Source: CAUZJO01 sp963580245
GTDB lineage: Bacteria > Sumerlaeota > Sumerlaeia > MVZB01
DNA: 64,000 nucleotides
Direction of reading: 5' to 3'
NCBI GenBank assembly: GCA_963580245.1
Contig: CAUZJO010000001.1
Span: forward strand, 62,001-126,000
Each line of letters starts with the position of its first letter. The stretch's first letter is position 1. Both the position numbers and the translations under genes were made by a program. Below the pieces are notes generated by a model. It was not told the DNA's origin. It was given only the letters and a program-made list of their open reading frames with translations, and did not search any database. Shown piece by piece: positions 43,752-53,352 of the stretch.

Positions 43752-45806
43752 TCACCAGATCGAGTCCAACTTCCAAATATCGAGCCGCTTCACTTTCGCC
43801 GAACCCCCAGCGGAAAACAATTCAATTCCCAAGTCCGTCGCCGGCGCGGAGACCCTCACCGTATAAACCACCCAATCGTTGGCGAAGACTTCTATGATAT
43901 GTTGATCGATGAAGACGTGCAGACGCAACGTCGATTCTCCTTCCATGAGATCGGCGGGGATTCGTTCGCCGCTGACCTCGAGGCGCTCCCCATCATAACG
44001 GATCGGAACATATTGGGATCCGTCCGCGGAACGCCGTAGCTTCAACCCGAATTCCTGGGCCGAGCCGGGGACGAATTCCACTTTGACCTCGAGCATGTTC
44101 CCTTCGATACCGCGAATCACGTGGGACGTATCCACGAGGTCCACGTCCGTTTCAGCATAGTGTTCCCCTCTTAACTTGGCTAATGCTTCTATCGGCCGCT
44201 GGGCGAGCTTGCCGTCGGGCCTGATCGTCAGCACCCGCGGCAGCGACTGGCCACCCGGCGCCATGCCCATGTAGATCATGCGGCCGTCCTTATCCTCGAA
44301 CGGCGTGCAGCCATAAAACGATCCTGAATATTCCGCGTGGCCGTGCGTTTTGGGATCGTGCTTCTCGGAACCGACGAAATCCACGAAACTGTGCACCTCC
44401 GGCGTAAAGGTGACATTTTCCCAATCGAAGGTGCCCGTATAGTATTGAGTCGGGCCGAAGGGTTCGAAGATAACGACCCATTTATCACCCAGCTTAAACA
44501 TCTCGGGCTCTTCCCACCCTTTCGTCTCGGCGACGTAAGGAAGGCCCACAAACTCCCAATTCATCAAGTCGTCGGACCCATGAAGGGTAAAGCAGCCCTT
44601 GGTTTCGCCGTCTACTTTGATCTTGCCTCCGAGAACCATGTACCATCGGCCCTCGTGCTTGAACACGCTGCAATCGGTCCCGGTGCCGTTGATCCTCATG
44701 GCCATCGGGTTATCCGGAGTATTCGTGATCACCGGATTCGTCGCGACCTTGCGCCATTTCTCGAAGGTAGCGTCGCCCACGGCCGCCATCTGATCCATGG
44801 GCCGTTCCGAACTGCGACTGGTGTAGAAAATCCATGGCGTGCCGTCGTCGCCAATGACCGCGGCGCCGGACGCGCAATAGAACTCGCCGTTATCCTCCGA
44901 CGGCCAGATCACCACGGACATGTCTTCCCAATACACCAGGTCCTTGGAGCGCGCGTGACGCCAGAAATTATGGTTCCAGACGTCCTTGCGATCCCAAAAA
45001 GGATCATAGATGTAGAACAGGTGATAGTATCCGTCGTGATAGACGCAAGTCGGCCCGCCGAACCCGAACACCGCCGGTGTGTAATGGTAACCGCGACGCG
45101 ACGGGGCCTTCTTTTCCGCTCGTTGCACGTTTTCGTTGGCGCGATGCAAAATGTCGGCGCGGGTATAGATGTCCCTTTGGGGTTGGTCGCTCTGCGCGAT
45201 CTGATCGACGCAGATGAACCCCTCCGATCCGGAATGGTTGTCCACGACCTGAATCCGCGCGGTTTGGCCCCGCAGGGACCGGACATCCCAGGTTTCCCAC
45301 TGCAGTTCAACGTTTCCGGCGGGCGAGAGGCCGGGCCCCGTCGTCGTGCGCAGGACAATCCGATCACCCACGGCAAGCCGATGATGTCCGGTGTGAATAT
45401 GATCGAAGGTCAGCGGGAGCCCGACGGGCTTGATGAGCAGGTTCACGCAGCACTCGTCCCCCCAGAAATCTCGAGGCGCCCTGGTCCGCCGGCTTCCCCG
45501 GTGATGTCCGCCGCCGATCTGGAAGTTGATAAAGTCACGTTCGATGACGAATTCCGGCGAAGTCAGGACACCCTTGGCCGCCTCTCCTCCGTGAAAGGAG
45601 TTGATAAAGCGCCCGTTTTCCCATCCCCTCACTGCCGGCTGTCCGGGGAGCGCGCCCGTTACCGGTTCCTGGCCGAACGCTTCCCCGGAAACTTGCCATT
45701 CCCCATGGTCCTCTGCCTCGAAATCGTTAATGAAAACATCACCCGCCGCGCTGGAGATGGCGTACAAGAAGACGTGCAGAGCAATCCAAGGGATTATGCG
45801 CCTCAT
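43752..45806 (-). CDS. GH32-like levanase-type protein, copy 2
   Basis: About 684 residues from ATG 45806 (AGAGGAG 9 nt upstream; the longer frame to 45839 abuts the previous stop). Same layout as its neighbours: signal MRRIIPWIALHVFLYAIS, DUF4980-type domain, GH32-like propeller and C-terminal sandwich. The nucleophile block is FGFGGPTCVYHDGYYHLFY; GTDCSVF and GWEEPEMF keep the other two acids. An extra AMRING insertion precedes GTDC. The C-terminal ~280 residues are almost identical to copy 3, while the N-terminal half is much more diverged. Confidence 0.85.
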   Translation of the reverse strand: MRRIIPWIALHVFLYAISSAAGDVFINDFEAEDHGEWQVSGEAFGQEPVTGALPGQPAVRGWENGRFINSFHGGEAAKGVLTSPEFVIERDFINFQIGGGHHRGSRRTRAPRDFWGDECCVNLLIKPVGLPLTFDHIHTGHHRLAVGDRIVLRTTTGPGLSPAGNVELQWETWDVRSLRGQTARIQVVDNHSGSEGFICVDQIAQSDQPQRDIYTRADILHRANENVQRAEKKAPSRRGYHYTPAVFGFGGPTCVYHDGYYHLFYIYDPFWDRKDVWNHNFWRHARSKDLVYWEDMSVVIWPSEDNGEFYCASGAAVIGDDGTPWIFYTSRSSERPMDQMAAVGDATFEKWRKVATNPVITNTPDNPMAMRINGTGTDCSVFKHEGRWYMVLGGKIKVDGETKGCFTLHGSDDLMNWEFVGLPYVAETKGWEEPEMFKLGDKWVVIFEPFGPTQYYTGTFDWENVTFTPEVHSFVDFVGSEKHDPKTHGHAEYSGSFYGCTPFEDKDGRMIYMGMAPGGQSLPRVLTIRPDGKLAQRPIEALAKLRGEHYAETDVDLVDTSHVIRGIEGNMLEVKVEFVPGSAQEFGLKLRRSADGSQYVPIRYDGERLEVSGERIPADLMEGESTLRLHVFIDQHIIEVFANDWVVYTVRVSAPATDLGIELFSAGGSAKVKRLDIWKLDSIW

Positions 45807-45839
45807 CCAGATTGTCTCCTCTTTCAATGGATCGTCCAT

Positions 45840-47900
45840 CTACCAAATAGAGGCCAACTTCCAGATTTCGAGGTTCTTCACCTTCGTCGAACCCCCAGCG
45901 GAAAACAATTCGATTCCCAAGTCCGTCGCCGGCGCGGAGACCGCCACCGTATAGACCACCCAATCATTGGCGAAGACTTCCATGATATGTTGATCGATAA
46001 AGACGTGAAGCCGCAACGTGGTTTCGCCTTCCATGAGATCGGCGGGGATTCGTTCGCCGCTGACCTCGAGGCGCTCCCCATCATAACGGATCGGAATATT
46101 TTGGGATCCGTCCGCGGAACGCCGTAGCTTCAACCCGAATTCCTGGGCCGAGCCGGGGACGAATTCCACTTTGACCTCGAGCATGTTCCCCTCGATGCCA
46201 TGAATCACATGGGACTCATCCGCGAGGTCCACGTCCGTTTTCGCGTAGTGTTCCCCTCTTAATTTAGCCAACGCCTCGATAGGTTTCTGGGCGAGTTTGC
46301 CGTCGGGCCGCATCGTCAGCACCCGGGGTAGCGACTGGCCACCCGGCGCCATGCCCATGTAGATCATGCGGCCGTCCTTATCCTCGAACGGCGTGCATCC
46401 ATAAAACGATCCCGAGTATTCCGCATGGCCGTGCGTCTTGGGATCGTGCTTCTCCGAGCCGACGAAATCGACGAAACCATGCACTTCGGGCGTAAAGGTG
46501 TAATTCTCCCAATCGAAGCTGCCGGTATAGTATTGAGTCGGGCCGAAGGGCTCGAAGATGACGACCCATTTGTCGCCCAGTTTAAACATCTCGGGCTCTT
46601 CCCACCCTTTGGTGTCGGCGACGTAGGGAACGCTCACGAATTCCCAGTCGATCAGGTCGTCCGACGCGTGCAGGGAGTAACATCCTTTGTATTCGCCGTC
46701 GACCATCTTGAGTCCTCCAAGGACCATGTACCACTTATCCTCATGTTTAAATATGCCACAATCCGTCCCGTGGGTCATGGGATTATCCGGCGTGTTGGTG
46801 ATGACGGCATTGGTCGGATACTTGCGCCAGGTCGTTAAATCCGCGTCTCCCACCGCCGCCATCTGGTCCATGGGCCGCTCCGAACTGCGGCTTGTGTAAA
46901 ATAGCCTCGGCACGCCGTTGTCGTCGATCACGGCCGCGCCCGAGGCGCAATAGAACTCGCCATTGTCCTCCGAAGGCCAGATCTCCACGTCCAAGTCTTC
47001 CCAATACACCAGGTCCTTGGATCGCGCGTGACGCCAGAAATTGTGGTTCCATGTGTCCTTACGGTCCCAAAACGGGTCATAGATATAGAACAGATGATAG
47101 TACCCGTCGTGATAAACGCAAGTCGGTCCGCCGAAACCGAAGACAGGCGCATTGTAGTGGTAAGCGTGACGCGGCGGGGCTTCTTTTTCGGCTTTCGCGA
47201 CGTTTTCATTGGCGCGCCGCAGAATGTCGGCGTCGTGCAAGACGTCCCATCGGGGCTGATCACTCTGGACGATTTGATCGACGCAGATGAAACCGTGCCG
47301 CCCCGCATTGTTATCAACGATCCGGATCTGGGCCGTCTTGCCGCGTAGGGTTCGGACGTCCCAGGTCGCCCATTCCAACTCGACCCGATCGTCCGAATCC
47401 AAGCCCGGGCCGGTCGTCGTGCGCAGGGCGATCTTGTCGCCGACGGCCAGTCGGTGATGTCCGGCGTTAATGGTTTCGAACGTATAGACCAGCTCGGCCG
47501 GATCGAGGAGTAGGGTTAGACAACACTCCTCGCCGTAAAACTCCTTCGGCTCGCGGATGTTGCGTTTTCCCAGGTGGTATCCACCACCGACGAGAAAGTT
47601 GATATAGTCCCGTTCGATCACGAAAGGCGGCGAAGTCAGAACACCCTTCGAAGCTTCTCCGCCATGACGAGAGTACAACAGACGGTCCCCGGAATAGCCC
47701 TTTATCGACGGTTGGTCGACTCGGGGCCCCACGGTGGGGCCCGCGCCGAACGCTTTTCCCGTCACCGCCCATTCTTCAAATGACTCATTCTCGAAATCGG
47801 CGATGAGAAGATCTTGCGAGCCGGCCGGCGTGACCACGTTCGCAAACATTGCCGCCAGAAACCACAGGTGGCCTAAGCATCTTTTTGCGCGTTTTCCCAT
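45840..47900 (-). CDS. GH32-like levanase-type protein, copy 3 (first in operon)
   Basis: A 686-residue paralogue, first gene of the minus-strand run of three GH32-like proteins plus the phosphatase-like gene. Signal peptide GHLWFLAAMFANVVTPAGSQ, DUF4980-type domain (FENESFEEWAVTGKAFGAGP), propeller with FGFGGPTCVYHDG in place of WMNDPNG, GTDCGIF, GWEEPEMFKLGDKW, and the sandwich ending WKLASIW. AAGAGA precedes the ATG by about 8 nt. Fructan binding or an unusual fructan-active chemistry is possible; ordinary retaining hydrolysis is doubtful. Confidence 0.85.
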   Translation of the reverse strand: MGKRAKRCLGHLWFLAAMFANVVTPAGSQDLLIADFENESFEEWAVTGKAFGAGPTVGPRVDQPSIKGYSGDRLLYSRHGGEASKGVLTSPPFVIERDYINFLVGGGYHLGKRNIREPKEFYGEECCLTLLLDPAELVYTFETINAGHHRLAVGDKIALRTTTGPGLDSDDRVELEWATWDVRTLRGKTAQIRIVDNNAGRHGFICVDQIVQSDQPRWDVLHDADILRRANENVAKAEKEAPPRHAYHYNAPVFGFGGPTCVYHDGYYHLFYIYDPFWDRKDTWNHNFWRHARSKDLVYWEDLDVEIWPSEDNGEFYCASGAAVIDDNGVPRLFYTSRSSERPMDQMAAVGDADLTTWRKYPTNAVITNTPDNPMTHGTDCGIFKHEDKWYMVLGGLKMVDGEYKGCYSLHASDDLIDWEFVSVPYVADTKGWEEPEMFKLGDKWVVIFEPFGPTQYYTGSFDWENYTFTPEVHGFVDFVGSEKHDPKTHGHAEYSGSFYGCTPFEDKDGRMIYMGMAPGGQSLPRVLTMRPDGKLAQKPIEALAKLRGEHYAKTDVDLADESHVIHGIEGNMLEVKVEFVPGSAQEFGLKLRRSADGSQNIPIRYDGERLEVSGERIPADLMEGETTLRLHVFIDQHIMEVFANDWVVYTVAVSAPATDLGIELFSAGGSTKVKNLEIWKLASIW

Positions 47901-48454
47901 GTGTCGAGTCTCTTTTTCGTGAAGGTTATTGGATGTACCCCGGCGAGTTCAACTTGGCTGAAACTCAAGATCACCCTTCTATCCAAGCACATGATCCGGT
48001 GAAATCAGCCGTCATCAATTCTCAACCGCGATTCATGACGCGCATCATAGTCCGGTATCCTCGCGATAATCAAGGATTTCGTGTAAGTTCGGACGGCCCG
48101 CAAAGGTTCGTAACATTCGAATGTTTCTCCTCCGCGGCGGGCAACCCCGCGATTCAGCGGATACACGACGCCCGGGGAATAATCCATCAGCCCGAGGGAT
48201 TGGAATAACACTGAGAACCAAGAAGAATCGCGCCATTCCACGAACGACCCACACGAATAGATAGGCCACCCGTGGTCGGGGCGCGGGGAATGATGCTGTT
48301 CGCGCGAGGTCGACGCCTAGAGTGCCTGCCAATGCGTTTTGCCGAGCAGCAGTTTGTCAATGAAGATGATGAGTGCGAGCATGTGTGCTGAGAACCGGAT
48401 GAGAGTTTGTTGATCGGGGGTGGGTCCGGATCAGACGAGGACAATACTTCGGAA
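47901..48454. other. Intergenic region, no supported gene
   Basis: No open frame here has a good start or domain. On the minus strand a short hydrophobic frame (MLALIIFIDKLLLGKTHWQAL, about 48320-48386) sits 70 bp beyond the HEAT-repeat gene stop and could be a remnant of a membrane protein. The promoter of the GH32-like operon must also lie here. Confidence 0.4.
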
Positions 48455-49393
48455 CTATTCCGTTGCCGCCTGTTGCTCCTGAGGTTGAATGCGCTGCATC
48501 GCGCGTGCCGCGTTCTTGCGGATCGTCTTATTCGGGTCCTCCATCAGGATCTGGAGATCGGCGAGCGCGGCGTCGCCGAACGAACGGGCCAGTTCCTGGA
48601 TGGCCGTCTGGCGAACGCGCACGTCGGTGTCGCCGTGGGCGACCTCGGCCAGGACGTTGCGCGCCGCATCGCTGCCGACCCGCGCGACGGCGTTAATCGA
48701 TTCGAGCCGCACGTCGCGGTTGGGGTCGTTGCGGAGATGATCGGCCAGGGTATCGAGCGAGCCTTCGCGTCCCGAGAGGGCCTGGACCGAGTTGAACCGC
48801 AACCGCGACTTTTCTTCATTGTCGAGGATATCAGCGATGGCGTCTCCGGCTTCGGCTTCGGGGCGCTCGGCCAGCGATCCGATGATCTCCTTGCGCATGC
48901 TGAAACCATCTTCTTCCTTGAAAAGCGTTTCGAGTGTCGGCACGGCCTCTTCGTCCTCGATCTGGCCCAAGGCGTCGATCAGCAACATCTTCTGATGCGT
49001 CGCCCCGGCCTCGTCATACATACCGGAGATCGCCCGCGAACCGCCGGACCCCAGCTTGGCCAGTCGCCGGACGTATTCCGCGGAAGTCTTCCTGCGCTTT
49101 TCGATGAGCGCCTTGGCATCGTCATAATCGAGCATTCCGGCGTATCCATAAAGGTCGCGATGCTTCTCCAAGATGTCGGCCACCATCGCCTTCATGGCGC
49201 GTTCGGAGGGTTTGTTCGGCGCTTTGGCGGGGGGCCGGCCCTCGGCCCGCATGCTCTCGGGAACCACGGGGAGCCTTCTCGGTTTCACCGTCGCCGCGGG
49301 CTCTTCGATCGCTTTGTCAAGGGGTCCTTGTGTAAGCCACACGCTTGTGGCCAGAACCAGTGCCGCCAATCCGACGTAAAGCCAACGTTTCAT
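48455..49393 (-). CDS. HEAT-repeat protein, exported or membrane-anchored
   Basis: A 312-residue protein with an N-terminal signal/anchor (LYVGLAALVLATSVWL), a linker, and from about residue 105 six or so HEAT repeats (THQKMLLIDALGQIEDEEAV, RKEIIGSLAERPEAEAGDAI, RLESINAVARVGSDAARNVL, RQTAIQELARSFGDAALADL, RKNAARAMQRI). HEAT solenoids bind partner proteins; the partner here is unknown. It lies 30 bp downstream of the large surface protein gene on the same strand and may be co-transcribed. Confidence 0.85.
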   Translation of the reverse strand: MKRWLYVGLAALVLATSVWLTQGPLDKAIEEPAATVKPRRLPVVPESMRAEGRPPAKAPNKPSERAMKAMVADILEKHRDLYGYAGMLDYDDAKALIEKRRKTSAEYVRRLAKLGSGGSRAISGMYDEAGATHQKMLLIDALGQIEDEEAVPTLETLFKEEDGFSMRKEIIGSLAERPEAEAGDAIADILDNEEKSRLRFNSVQALSGREGSLDTLADHLRNDPNRDVRLESINAVARVGSDAARNVLAEVAHGDTDVRVRQTAIQELARSFGDAALADLQILMEDPNKTIRKNAARAMQRIQPQEQQAATE

Positions 49394-49423
49394 TGTATAC
49401 GACTCCTCAATCAGTCATCATTG

Positions 49424-52400
49424 TCATTCTTTGCGAGATCGCCAGTTCTTGCCGTGGATCTCGTAGGTTGTCACGTCGAACTCGCCACAACCAATCATCG
49501 TCACACCGGCCTCGCCGATGGAGAACTCGACCTTGGCCTGCTGCGGCATCGACTTCGTGATACCCGTGATGGGCACCTTAATCCAGAACCGACCATCGGT
49601 CGGGAAGTAGGTGTTGCTCCCGGCTCCAGAAGAGCCCTCTTCCTCGGATGCTTCTTGACAGTAGATTTCATCAGTGAGGCCGTCACTCGCATCCCCGTCT
49701 CGGTACCAGTAGATCGTGCTCCCCGGCTCCAGTTGATCCGGGTACAGCACATCTATTCTGTCGTGATTGGTCCTGAACGGGAACAGTGACGTGGCGTCAC
49801 CATTCTCATACACCGTCAGGATCGTGATACCGTCGATCGTGATCGGCAGCGTCGCATCGCCGAACCTGTAATTGAACCGCGTCTCATCGCTGTGGATGAA
49901 CCGCGTCTTGAGACTTCCCACGTCGTTCGGCAAGTTCGGGTCACGCTTCGCATCGTATTTTTGCGAGTTCTTCCAACGAAACGTGACTTTCTCCTTATGG
50001 TCTGCCTTGTACTTCCACTTCTCGCGATTGTCCGTCGGGTTGTTGTCTTTGATCTCGTAGATGATATCGTCATTCTGATAGCCCACGATCGACGCGTCAT
50101 CGCCGAACGACACCTTGAGCGACCCCATGCCGATATTTCCACTACGGAAGTCGGGCGCCATATTGCCGTCCTGTAGGCTCAACGCGCCGTAGAAGGCGGC
50201 ATATTCAGGCTCGTCGCCGTTGAAGCGAACCCAACTATGCATGATCTCGGCGCCGATCACATCGGTGCAATCAGTCGGTGGGGCTTCACCGTCAACGAAC
50301 ACGCAGATCATCCCCGCGGCGAATCCGCCCCGCCCGTCACCGATCGAGTAGGTGCAGCTGTCGGAGCCGCAGTAGCCGGGATTCGGTACATAACGGATAT
50401 CCCCATTAGGCATGACGGTGGCGGTCCCGTTGGAGGGATTGGTCACATCCAGAACCGATATATCGTCGCCATTGGGGTCCATGTCGTTGGCGAGGGCGTC
50501 AATGAATACCGCCGTCTCTTCGGGGGTCAATTCCGCGTTGCCTTGCGTGACGGGCGGATCGTTCGTCTCCGCCTCCCCCGTGCAATGCGGGGTGCCCTTC
50601 TGGCCGCAGTTGAACTGCAGCAGGCAGTAGCGGATCTGTAGACCCGTCCAGCGCTCCGGCCCACCCGGCGCGCTGCCGAGCGGATTCGTGCACAAGAAGT
50701 CATCGGCATCCTCGATGCACTGCAGCACCTCGGCGTTGGGGCAGGCGCCCTGGGCGACGTTGAGCTTGGCCGCGATGAGCTGCTGTGCCACCATCATCGT
50801 GATATCTCCACGCTGGCGGGTGTGGCTCTCGAGGATCTCCACCAACTCCGCTTTGGTCATGATATTGCCGTCACAGCCAATTTCGAGCTCCTCGACGGGC
50901 CACGCAGCGGGATGTTTTTTCCAGTAGCGACTGGTGTGAACACAATTGGTCGAACAGTCCTCGGTGATGACTTGGGATTTGCTGACCGAGTTGCCGCTGC
51001 TGTCGGTCGCCGTCCACGTCCGTAGGATGGCCGTGTATCCTGCTTGACCGATCGTCTCCTCGGTGAAGGAAACGGGCACGATGCCGTCGCACGCGTCCTC
51101 GGCCGTCACGTCGGAGGGAGCAGGCGCATCCACGCAGCAAGTGACGGTCGCGTCAGCGGGAACGCCGATCAACTCGGGTTTGGTGACATCGGGAGTAACG
51201 GTGATCACGACCGTGTCGATATCGGTTTCGCCGTCCGGATCGAAGGAACCGCTGCCGTCAAGCGTGACCGTTGCGCAGTCGACCGTTTGGTCCAGACCGG
51301 CATCGGCTGTTGGAGGATTGTTAACGCCAGTCGGAAGATCGTTCTCGCCATTCGGATCTCCGCCGCCATCATCAGCAGCAGCAGCGGGGGCCGGCATGGC
51401 CAGGACGGCCGCGTACCAGGTCACCGAGTCGGGACTGACAAGCGACGCGTCGCTCGATGGGATGATCTGCACGGTCACCTCCGTGGCGTTGGCCGGGATC
51501 ATGAGCGAGAAGCCCAGTGCATCTGCTTCGGCACCGTTCGCCGAAGAGATCAGGTTATCGAACGGCGTCGTGATGCCGTCGATCGTGATCTCAACCTTGT
51601 CGGACCGATTGACTTCACCGTCGTCGAGCAGTAAGTCAAGCGTCGCGGGTCGGAGGAAGGCAAGAGGATTGAACGTGAAAGTCTGGGCCATGGTGCGGTC
51701 GAGCGGATCGATGAAGATCGTCGGATCCGCCGCGAAGTCGTGGCCATCAAGAATTTGGATTTTCTGGTTCATGGTCGCGTCATCATAGATCACGATGATG
51801 CCCGCGCTATCGTTATTGGCGCTGAAAGACATCCCGTCGAGGCTCAGAGAGTTCGCCCCGTCGGTAACCAAGCCCAGGGCCGTGATGTCGGCCCGGTAGG
51901 CCTGACTGGCGCCCAGCGGCATGACGCTGGATTCGCCGATCAGCTCGCCGGTGACATCCATGCCGTTGACGCTGATCATATCATCGCCGCCAATACAGGG
52001 TGAGCTCCCGAATCCGGCTCCGTGCCAGATGATGTTGTCAATCGAGTAGGACCCGCCGCCGTCGGGCGCCAGCCCCATGGGGATGATGGTCACCGATTCC
52101 AGTTCAACATGAGCCAGCTTCGCGAGAACGAACGTTTCGAAATCCGCGAGCGGACCAACCGAGTCGATGATGCTGTCCAGAGGGAACGTCTCGGAGATCG
52201 TCGTGCCGACGGTCAGAATTCCGACGACGGTCAGCGAGGTCGCGTTCGGGAAGTCTATCCCATCCCTGAACCCCTCGGCGCCGTCGAATTGGATCAGGCT
52301 GAACGGCTCGCCGCCGGGCCGGCTGATCGTGAGCGGACCGCCCGCGTTAGGTCCGCCCGATTCGCTGGCCAGGATTTGCGAGCCGTTGTCCGCGCACCCC

Positions 52401-52786
52401 TGTGGGCAAGAGGTCGGATCCTCGACGACGAAGATGTTGCCGTTCGGGATGTAGAAGTTGAGTCCATCGATGAGTTCGTGGAGCCCTAGGTTGATAAACG
52501 GCGAGGGCGCTTGGCTTACGTCGACCGCTTCAAAGTCCATGATGTTTTCGGCGCCCGTGCCGGTCGAGCCGTAGCCTAAACCGCTTCCGATTACGAGGAT
52601 GTTGTCGATGGAGTACGCGCCGTCGCCCGCCGGAGAGGCCCCGGTGGCGCTAAAGGTGGCCGAGATGAGGTCGGCGGTGGCCAAGTCCGAGGTGTAATGA
52701 ATCTGGAAATCCTCGTCGGGTCCGTCAACGTCGATCAGGTCGTCCATGATAACGGTCTCGGAAACCATTCCGCCGCCGGCAAGCAC
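49424..52786 (-). CDS. Large multidomain surface protein (main frame of a frameshifted gene)
   Basis: The 1120-residue frame lacks a signal peptide because a one-base frameshift near 52874-52876 separates it from its true N-terminus at 53352. It has repeated GVLAGGGMVSETVIMDDLID / GILTVGTTISETFPLDSIID-type modules, PPTADAGLDQTVDCATVTLD (PKD/REJ-like), an HYR-like module (PELIGVPADATVTCC), a CVHTSRYWKKHPAAWP segment of the kind found in secreted proteins, a cadherin-like tandem (LANDMDPNGDDISVLDV ... GYCGSDSCTYSIGDGRGG), and a C-terminal beta domain. Probably cell-surface or secreted. Restoring one base gives a single ~1309-residue protein. Confidence 0.75.
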   Translation of the reverse strand: MLAGGGMVSETVIMDDLIDVDGPDEDFQIHYTSDLATADLISATFSATGASPAGDGAYSIDNILVIGSGLGYGSTGTGAENIMDFEAVDVSQAPSPFINLGLHELIDGLNFYIPNGNIFVVEDPTSCPQGCADNGSQILASESGGPNAGGPLTISRPGGEPFSLIQFDGAEGFRDGIDFPNATSLTVVGILTVGTTISETFPLDSIIDSVGPLADFETFVLAKLAHVELESVTIIPMGLAPDGGGSYSIDNIIWHGAGFGSSPCIGGDDMISVNGMDVTGELIGESSVMPLGASQAYRADITALGLVTDGANSLSLDGMSFSANNDSAGIIVIYDDATMNQKIQILDGHDFAADPTIFIDPLDRTMAQTFTFNPLAFLRPATLDLLLDDGEVNRSDKVEITIDGITTPFDNLISSANGAEADALGFSLMIPANATEVTVQIIPSSDASLVSPDSVTWYAAVLAMPAPAAAADDGGGDPNGENDLPTGVNNPPTADAGLDQTVDCATVTLDGSGSFDPDGETDIDTVVITVTPDVTKPELIGVPADATVTCCVDAPAPSDVTAEDACDGIVPVSFTEETIGQAGYTAILRTWTATDSSGNSVSKSQVITEDCSTNCVHTSRYWKKHPAAWPVEELEIGCDGNIMTKAELVEILESHTRQRGDITMMVAQQLIAAKLNVAQGACPNAEVLQCIEDADDFLCTNPLGSAPGGPERWTGLQIRYCLLQFNCGQKGTPHCTGEAETNDPPVTQGNAELTPEETAVFIDALANDMDPNGDDISVLDVTNPSNGTATVMPNGDIRYVPNPGYCGSDSCTYSIGDGRGGFAAGMICVFVDGEAPPTDCTDVIGAEIMHSWVRFNGDEPEYAAFYGALSLQDGNMAPDFRSGNIGMGSLKVSFGDDASIVGYQNDDIIYEIKDNNPTDNREKWKYKADHKEKVTFRWKNSQKYDAKRDPNLPNDVGSLKTRFIHSDETRFNYRFGDATLPITIDGITILTVYENGDATSLFPFRTNHDRIDVLYPDQLEPGSTIYWYRDGDASDGLTDEIYCQEASEEEGSSGAGSNTYFPTDGRFWIKVPITGITKSMPQQAKVEFSIGEAGVTMIGCGEFDVTTYEIHGKNWRSRKE

Positions 52787-53352
52787 GCCCTCGATCGTAA
52801 CCGTAGTCGCTCGAGGGAAATCCGGATTGGATGCAATACCCTCGGCCAGTTGGAGTTTGCAGATCCTGAACGTCCCGCCATCGTGATCGGCGCGCCGGGG
52901 ATATTGCCGTCGCTATCTAGGGTGTTCATGGTTTGGGTCTCGTTGTGCGCGCATCCGCCGAAACAGGCCCCGGCTTCGTCAATGATGAAAATACTTTCAG
53001 TGCAAGTGAAGTCGAATCCACCCGCGCTTGTCATCGTTCCCACATCCAGGTGCGGAGCGCCCGCCAGATCGACGTCTTCAAAATCGATCAGGTGTCCTTC
53101 CACCGCGCCCCGTCCATACCAGTACAGGAGCGCTTGTTTGATCGCCGCGCCGGCGGGAACGTTAACGTTGAGCGCGGCCGGTTGAGTGTTCAGTCCTGTT
53201 CCCCCAACCGCGACGCCACTCCCGGATTGGATTGGAATGCTGGGGACACCCAGCGTTTCATTTCCATCGGCCCAGACGTTGAATGATGTGAGTGCCACGA
53301 GCAAAATCCAAAAAATGGATGCGCGGGCTGTCGAAACGGCAAAAGATTGCAT
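52735..53352 (-). pseudogene. N-terminal piece of the large surface protein, separated by a frameshift
   Basis: ATG 53352 with AGGAGG 9 nt upstream starts a signal peptide (MQSFAVSTARASIFWILLVA) and the mature sequence GNETLGVPSIPIQSGSGVAV ... PITMAG. At about 52875 the homology jumps to the other frame (TFRICKLQLAEGIASNPDFP ... TVTIEGVLAGGG), leaving a meaningless tail to 52735. The site is a CCC run where CCCC would restore the frame. Sequencing error, phase variation or true inactivation are all possible. Confidence 0.7.

Noticed and set aside
44337..46127. 596-codon plus-strand frame opposite two GH32-like genes
   Set aside because: Spans the gene boundary of two real minus-strand genes and has no signal, domain or ribosome site.
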